A stretch of DNA of 64,000 bases, taken from assembly GCA_936450465.1 (NCBI GenBank), contig OW388291.1, forward strand, positions 75,353,936 through 75,417,935, written 5' to 3'. How positions within the stretch are numbered: position 1 is the first letter of the stretch; every line of letters begins with the position of its first letter. The position numbers and the translations under genes are program-made. The notes below the pieces were generated by a model, which saw nothing but the letters and a program-made list of their open reading frames with translations, had not been told where the DNA came from and ran no database searches. Source of the stretch: Gibbula magus. Taxonomy: Eukaryota; Mollusca; Gastropoda; Trochida; Trochidae. This document shows, piece after piece, positions 52,601-61,600 of the stretch.

Positions 52601-55600
52601 ATTTTCCGAAGAGAGAAGGATGTTTTACTATTGCTGACATTATTTTTCAAATACATTTCATCGACTTATTTCAGCAAAAAAACGTGCTACAGCGCCTTTA
52701 ATGGGACAATTTTAAATGAGAACGCTGATGCGGTTGAATATTTGAATACAGAATTTAAGTTGACTATGTAACTAAGTCCCTGTCAAGAAGGCTTACATCT
52801 GAGGTCAAGAAAATGACAAGAACAGGCCATCAACAAGCTTAAATACATTTATTTACAACAATAATGGCAATGCTAGCCTACACAGCCGGTAGCACCCACC
52901 ACTTCAGTAACAACTATTTTATTATATTTTTGTTATTTTCATAGATGTATATGTTAGATTTATAATGAAATCCAATTAGCGGAGAAGTTCGGATTTGTTT
53001 TTTTATTAATGCACACGAGTAAGTTTAAGTTAAGGGACAACCAGTACTTAAGTACATGTACTATTAAAATAATCTTTGCAAACTAAAATGTTAGTTAATT
53101 AGACACGGTAGGACTATATTCATAAAAACAAGCCATGGAATCTTTGAAACTGAAGAAGATAATAAATTTATGGATGATCAACTTCTTTATTCAACAATAG
53201 CGACCTTTCGGTATAGATATATATTGATCAATACCGAAACGTCGCTAACTTCTAGAATGCCTCTAAAACTCTTTGAAACTATTTCATCAGTCATCATCAG
53301 TCATTAGGAAAGTACATCAAAGAGCATTTCTAGTATCATATACCTAATAACATAATCCAAACCACTCAATTTATCAAGTGCCGAAAGGTTGCATTCCAAC
53401 ATTGTCCCATGTAATGGTTACAAATTATTGAGCTGGTTTTGTATTTTCCAAAATGGTAATACGTTTCCGCGTTATGTTGCTTGATGGTGGTCCTTTTTGT
53501 CCCCCGCCGCCGCGAAGCGCGGAGCGGGGGACATATTATTCAGCTCCGTACGTCCGTCCCGCTTCTTGTTAGCGCGATATCTAATGAACCGCTCAACCTA
53601 GAATCTTCAAACTTAGTACCAGTCTTCATCTGGGGAATACGCAGACCTGAAAAGTTTTTGGTGACCTTGACCTCGTTTTCAAGGTCACGGCGAGACTTTG
53701 ACCAGTTTTGAAAATGTTGTTAACGCGATATCTAATAAACCGCTCAACCTAGAATCTTCAAACTTGGTACCAGTCTTCATCTGGGGAGTACGCAGACCTG
53801 AAAAGTTTTCGGTGACCTTGACCTCATTTTCAAGGTCACGGCGAGACTTTGACCAGTTTTGAAAATGTTGTAAGCGATATCTCATGAACCCTTCTTTCAA
53901 CCTAGAGTCTTCAAACTTGGTGCCAGTCTTCATCTGGGGAATACGTAGACCTGAAAAGTTTTCGGTGACCTTGACCTCATTTTCAATGTCAGGGCGAGAC
54001 TTTGACCAGTTTTGAAAATGTTGTTAGCGCCATATCTAATGAACCGCTCAACCTAGAATCTTCAAACTTCGTACTGGTATTCATCTGGGGAGTACGCAGA
54101 CCTGAAAAGTTTTCGGTGACCTTGACCTCATTTTCAAGGTCACGGCGAGACTTTGACCAGTTTTGAAAATGTTGTTAGCGCGATATCTCATGAACCCTTC
54201 TTTCAACCTAGAGTCTTCAAACTTGGTGCCAGTCTTCATCTGGGGAATACGTAGACCTGAAAAGTTTTCGGTGACCTTGACCTCATTTTCAATGTCAGGG
54301 CGAGACTTTGACCAGTTTTGAAAATGTTGTTAGCGCCATATCTCATGAACCCTTCAACCTTGAGTCTTCATCTGGATAATACGCAAACACCAATCGATTT
54401 GGGTGACCATGACGTCATTAACTTTTAAAATTGTACTGATCACATGGCCTAGACCCTGAGTTTACACTGTGGGCCATCTCAGTATTTAGTACATTCTCAT
54501 AAGAATAATAACAATTGAATGAAATATTCTTGATTGCGGCGGGGGACATGGTCACATTTGTGACAATTACTTGTATAGATATAATTTGATCTCCGTAGAG
54601 TTTCACCAAGCCACAACTGTCTGTTAAATTAACTATTAGAAATAATAATTTCTTTATGAAAACGAAATGCATCTCCCGTCAACTTCAGACGGTAGAATGC
54701 GAACTGCACGTCTTGATGTTGGAAACACTGAAGATAATAGGACAGAGAAGCTATCCTTGATGTACGCCATGTGTCATATCGCGATTATACAACATTAATC
54801 AACACTATCTTTATGTCTCCTTAAAAACCCTTCACAATCCACTTGATTATCAGAGTGTAGTGCTGGGGATTGGCTCTTGGTTTGTCTGGTGGGGCGAGTA
54901 CTTGAGCTGTTCATTAATATACATCAAGAGGAATTAACTCTTGATGCTGATTGTACTCTTGAAATCGTCCTTATTTGCAGTGTTTTTCTATAGAAAGATA
55001 AGATAATTAATGAACGATGTAGTTCCCGAGTTTCCTACGCTTTGTATGCTTGTGCAAATAAACTGGGAGGATTTCACACTGTACATGTAGACATCGATGT
55101 ATGCGGGTTCACGTCAATAGTTGTTTCAATAGTATACATGCCACTGCTTGCTAGTCACTACTTAGACAATATAATAAAAAAAAGAATTGTTTCTCTACAA
55201 TTAAAGTTCATATTATGATTATTCACAAAACCTTTCTGAATATTTAGAGTATTTGACCAAGAAAAGGAAATGTCTTGTAACTTGAAACTTCGAATGAAAA
55301 TATTTAAAATAGCGGAAATGGAGTGGCCACTTTTTGTAGAAATTTAGCTGGAATTGCGTGCTCTTTAACAGCATGTTTACATTGACCCAACCCTCTTATG
55401 TGTGAATTAGATTTATTTTGGCTTTTGTAGACACTATCTTGTATCTGTTTACGGAAAACGAATGATTTTTTAAATGTATCTGTGTCACTGTATATGATTT
55501 AACGTCTTATCAATTACTGTTTCCTCACACGGACTACCGAAATAGATCGGGATATATTCGTGTATAAATATGTCAATTTTCTTTAATCGTGATACGTTAC

Positions 55601-58600
55601 ATGTTTTTAATGTTATTCTGTAAACGTTTAGTACGCACGTGTTAGTAATCGGGTTGCTCAACGCTCTTCCGTTCCTTTGCTACTTAAAAGCTTTGAAAAA
55701 TTGTTCATCAAAAAGACTTACAGAGGACTTATCACAACGTAATGCAATATTCTTTAATATTCTCATTGTCCATAAAACATATTTAATTGTTATTTAAATG
55801 CCCTAACATTTAGAAAATAACTTTAAGAAAACAAGCAACCCTTTTAATATATATATATGCAGGTGGCATCACGATGTGCAGTCTTGAAATATACAGTTCT
55901 TAAACTCTATATCAAGTTTATATTTTCCAAACAGTCAGATTAAATCCTGTCTTTGATCACGATAGCCCCAGCCTACGGCAGAGCAACTAAGAACTCCAAA
56001 TTCGTTTAATGCATGCATCTGGATGGATGTTCCTCTGGTTAAACGAGTATTTGACTAACTCCCTGTGGTTGACGACACGTCTAGCTCCTGCTACACAGCT
56101 CCCGTGGAGCGACGACCGGGGTGTTGTGAGAACAAACACAGCCTCGTATTGAAGTATCCCCGATAGGGTGGTAGGCAGCTGATTCAACAGCTGTGTAGGT
56201 GTAGGGAGAAGAGAAACTCATGGTAGAATGGTCCCATCCTCTAACATAGCAGTAGTGTTCAAATACCTTAAGAAACGTTGTATAGTTGTGGTAATATTCC
56301 TTCTTTTCTTGTCCACATCAAAATGGCTATGTAGAACTAAAACTGTTATCTTTTGTGGGTTGTTCACCAATTGTTTTATAGTCAATGATATTTCTATGTA
56401 ATGGTGTTTAGTCCCAATTCGTCTTTTCCTCTAGACCTTTGGAAATCTGGTTTGAACAATTAATGTTGCTGGAGTTTCTCAAATAGGAATGTCCACCTTT
56501 AGACGTCTGAATGTAGCGCTTTGTATTTATGGTCGTTTCTCTTATGAGTCAGACATTGTTCTATCGGTTGTGATATTTACCCTTAGGTTCAGGGAGACAG
56601 GGTGAACTATTGTGTTGGAAAACTCTTGTAGATTTGCTGGAGCTTTTCTTCATTCTCTCGACACGGTTGTAGTCCCAATGATGTAGTTTCCTCTTTCTCT
56701 TGCTTTGGACCTCTGGAAGATGGAAATGTTGAATACAGCCAACTCCATGTATATATTGGTGCACTTCTTGTATGTACTGTTTTAAAATATTTAACGCTAA
56801 TCATTCGTACTCCCCAACATAACTATAGTGACTGTATCTTGATTTAGTTGTGCAAGTGCGGTCTGCATAAAGACATATACCATTTTTTTAAAAACAGCTC
56901 ATTGATCAACTTTCAAAGTTTTTCAAGCGACAGGTGTCCACATTCTTCAGCGTGCTGGCATTATACAAGCTCACAACACATGGACAGCTGACACTATAGT
57001 GGTACGAACTATGTAGGATCACATATCTGAATAAAAAGCAAGTGTCTGTCTGTAGAAACATGTCGGTCTACACGCCGAGGTGGTGTTGAGAGATGGGGGC
57101 ATCTCTCCACTGTGCTGTGTCGTCATCCATACCCTCTCTGATTGTCTAACCTCATCCTGCCAAGACGAAAGGAGAATAAAAAGGATAGGAAAACAAACAA
57201 GCCGAACCCAAACTGGAGCGAGAGACGGTTGTGTGTCCTACCTCTTAATTGTCGATACATCAGAAACTTGTAGTCGTGCTTTGAAGCCGTGAAAGGTTAG
57301 CTTTGAGAATGTTGGTTTCTTATGTATAATTGAGCCACATTTAAGTTTGCGTTCTAAAGTTAGATATGAGTGTTTATATGTTGTCGGTTTGTAAACAATT
57401 ATGTTGAAAGCGAGTTTGAGCGCTAATAGTCAGGTTTCTTGATAAGGAAATTGCTGTAATCTGGGATGGTTTAATGGTTTATATGTGCTCCTAGTTTACA
57501 GAAGCCAAGTAATAAGTGCTATAATCAACTCGTAGTCTCCTATTGAGCATATACTGACCTGAAGTCATACGAAGATATACCTACTGTATAAATTGTCAGT
57601 CTAAATGTACAGACCAATGTTTTGAAGTGTTTCACTTCATATTCACTGTCTTGATTTGACGGCTGCTACCATTCGTTACGAAAGAAAACCTGTGGGAAGA
57701 TGAATGGGGTGCTATCGGTAGGGCGGCACATGTTAATAATTATCGTGAGCACCAGGTGAAGTCACTGACATTCAGGGATTCATGTAAATGTTTTCTTTAT
57801 CAAATTTACCGTTTCGTGTCCAATGGAATTTATTTTCATACGCACACATATATGGACCCAATCTGTTACATAGAATTGACATGATCTCCTTACAAGTATA
57901 TATACCGTATTTGACTATAGTTTCTGGTCATTGGTAAACGTTTAATTAGCTTACTACTGAGATTCATACAACTTTAAATTCATGAGTTTTCCATTTCAAA
58001 TATATTAATTGTGCTGTTATTAGAATATTATATGTTAGAGATTATATAAACGCTTCCAGCGGACCTGATTTTGGTACCACATTGTCTTATATTCAGATGT
58101 TTGAAGATTAATGTATGCACTTTGACTTGTTTGCCTTGTTTCGCTCAATTAGTAACAACAAATTACCAGTTCAGTATACTCGATTAAATGTACTTTGTAT
58201 CTATGACTTCATCCATTCATCTTTACCTGTTTGTTAACTTTACAGATATTGAGCATTATTCAAACTACACTTTTATATGCAAGGGTCCTGGGAGGTTCTT
58301 TTCATCTCGAGAATGAAGGTTGTGCGTGTTTTCCTCTTGCAACACATTGGGAATGAATATAATTGTCACATTTGTCATCTTAAGTCACATTCACCTTTCT
58401 CTGCAGAGGGTGCACCGCTGTCCTACAAGGAAGATTTAGTAGCTGAGATCAACCTGATGAAGCGTGTTGGGTCTAACCCTAACATCGTGACAATGATTGG
58501 AGCCTGTACACTGAACGAACCCATCGCTCTCGTCATGGAGTTCGTACCTCATGGCAACCTGCAGAACTTCCTCAAGTGAGTCAAACTGTTTTTGAATAAG

Positions 58601-61600
58601 TTAAATCTGTCTTATAAGCATGATGCTCATTGGAAACATCGACAGTCTAGCCGTCTGAAATTGATATTTCTAGCCCTAAATAAAAAGAAATAAGGAAATG
58701 AGAATTCAAACCAAAATTCATATTTATTTTATATAATTCAAGTGCCTTGAACTAAACCATTGACAGTGTTTCATATTCTTTTTACATTACTTATCCCAAA
58801 TAACACTACTGTTTTAAAGCATCTTCGAAAGTGAAGTCATGTGGAATCAATTTCTACAAAGTATCCTACAACATACTATATTTGTTGCTTTTTCGCTTCA
58901 ATATCCACCGATTGCGAACAAATTGCAAATATTGAAGTCATCATCCAGATCATGTTAGATAGTGAATAAAGGATAGATATTTATCTAGTGTTCTCAACAC
59001 GAGGGCAATCAGTCTAAAGGTAAGCATAATGGGAGGGTTGAGTGTAAGCCGCCTTGGCGTTTTGGGATTACACCAGTATGTGGCTTTGTTGGATTTCACC
59101 AACACGTGTTCGCCTCAGATGTGGGTATTTATAGTTCTGAAGCACACATTGTCTGGGAGATGCTATGTTTAAACCGTTATATTTATGTGTACGAGTTGTA
59201 AAAGTTTGCTGGAAGGTTACACTCTAAGCGTGTGTTCGACAGGGCGATGTAGTATGCCCTTTCTTTTTCTAAGTAAGCTCAATTAATCAGTTGCTTTCTT
59301 TTCAAATTATGGAACAAACATGCTGTATGCTCCATTAATTGAAACTTCTATGTGTGTTTCAGCACCTACGTCTGAAAAAATATGGAAGAAGCAATCAGTT
59401 AACGTTACTTTGCCAATAGCGTTTTCTGTGCAAATGTCTGTTCAGTGATGGAATTAAAATACATATCATGCACGTGTCATGTAATTAAAGCTTCAAGTAT
59501 CATCTCAAAAGATATCTAAGACATTGGATGCATATATTATCATCTGTTTCGTTAATATTGTGTTATCCATATGTGCAACCAGGTGCCGGCTGCATGATAC
59601 AATAAGTGTAGACTTCTCAAGAAGAGTTAGAAATCTCTTGAACTGTGCACATACCCTTAAAGAGTGAGGCCTGGTCTGTGACAGAGGTTCCATATGCCGT
59701 TAAACAGCTGATGGGGAGATCCGATACCACAGCAAGTGTTCCAGTATCGCTTCTCCTGCTTCAAAAACCATAACATGTTATCTGGCATTTAACCCAAGTT
59801 AATTATATTTTGATCCCCATCCAAGAATCGAGTTTTTCTTCAAGGAGATTTAACATTACCACAGTGTTTGAGAACTTGATATTATCAACAGACAATGTAC
59901 AGAGGTAGACAGATTTACTAAAGAGATTTTCTAAACGTCTAAGACCATAATCCTATGAAAGACACTCGAATCCTTCCAAGTCTTAGCTATGCCTTTGTGT
60001 CAGATCAGAGACTGCAAGAAAGCAATGTTCAGTAGTGTACTGTAATACAGCATGTAACACGAGCGTATATCCTTGAGATGAAAGCGTTCTTAACGAGAGT
60101 CGATGAAGATCGAGATATATTAAGGGGTTTGATGAATAGACGTCGAGTGTTTTTACTTCATTCAAACATGCAATGGTGCTTCTGATAATAGTTCAAGGGG
60201 GTCTGAATGAAAAAGATTTGCATGCTGGTCATCGAGTAGAGTAAAAGTTGAAAGATCATGAACGTTCCTTGTACGTCAGATAAGTGCTGTGTAGGTATAA
60301 TGCTTTATTCCTCATACACTTGAAGAGAGAGCTACCGGTACAGCAGAACATGCTCACCGTCAATTTGACGTTGCTTTGGTATAGTGACTTCATTTCAGTT
60401 AGCTGTCGGGGGCGGGAGAACTGTTAACACGCAGTAAGGTTTGGGTCAATTGGGTGCTACACTGAATTTCAGTGCAGTAGCAGTAGCTATAGTTCCAGCC
60501 CTTGCTCGTAGGTTTCACCGCAATGCATAGCCACATGGCGTTGCGGGCTTTCTCCCTGCAATACTACTAGCAGCCGTGATATAAGTGAAATACTCTTGAA
60601 AGCGGCGTTAAAACCCCACTCACCTCACCTCATTTGGCTGTCATTTCAGTTGTTTCCCTTTATTAAGTGTCTAAGTGTTTCTTGTACGAAATTATTTTGT
60701 CAAGATATATAAATGATATAAATCGAAAGGAAAATCATCCATATCAGAAATATATTAAATATGCAAAAGAAATTAATACAATATCAGAAATAATATTCAT
60801 ATCACTACAAGTTATTTCGTTTAATCTACAATCTCGATTAACGCGTACCACCGAATGTGATCTCATTAAACGGATTTCACTTTATTGCGTATGATGTATG
60901 ATTAACACACAAGCAAAGGTTACGAGATTGACAGACTCTAAAAAGAAGCCTACGACGATGAATCCACGTGCATGTGTTACTTTCAATGGGGTATATTTTT
61001 TGTTTCTTCTTACTTCTATCAAAATTACACTTTAAACTTTGCAAATTCAGGGACTATATCGTGATAAACGTCAGTTTCTTTTACACTGTGTGGATTGCTA
61101 TATTTAAGCAATTAGTATGTTTCTTCCTCGATAATTTTGTCTTGCGTCGACGTAAGTAATTTACTCTAAGAATTCGTGAAGCAAATCTTATCAGGAAACT
61201 GAAATAGAATGTAGTCACTCTCTTGACAAGGCTGAATAAGTACAAATGGTTTGAAACTAAAAAGAACCGGAATGCGATAGAATGAATACCTAAGGGACGC
61301 TACTAAACAAGTGATAACACATTAGCCTTCTAAATGACTTTGCACTGATGCAATCAGACGTTTGCTAGTCAGAATGTCAAGATTACTGCGCATTCCTTAC
61401 CATTTACCCTTGATCAGTGTGCATTGTAATCTTGCTAATGACTTTATCGCGTTTATTTAGGGCAGAGAGTACCTCGTGCTTGCTTATCAGCGAAACAAAG
61501 TAGATCTCCCAGCCAATGCGTGTAACTCGCTTCTCAATCTTCTGCTCTTCACCTCTTATCTAAACAAACTCAAAGTGGGCTTGTTTATGTAGAGTCTACA

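Larger units (their letters stand above)
51849..58406 (+). other. Intron 15, 6.6 kb, repeat-rich
   Basis: The intron separates the glycine-loop exon from the alpha-C exon. It holds an inverted pair of MITEs (51904-52701), a short hairpin (53199-53246) and the half-site element (53501-54548). From 54.6 to 58.4 kb I see only AT-rich sequence with chance open frames. Confidence 0.85.

Noticed and set aside
51944..52771. Open frames of 67 and 104 codons with near-identical sequence
   Set aside because: Both lie inside the inverted MITE pair and are the same non-coding sequence read from each copy.
53481..53933. Open frames in the half-site element
   Set aside because: They follow the tandem units and contain no conserved protein motif.
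60667..60894. 75-codon lysine- and isoleucine-rich frame
   Set aside because: Composition typical of AT-rich noncoding sequence; no domain.
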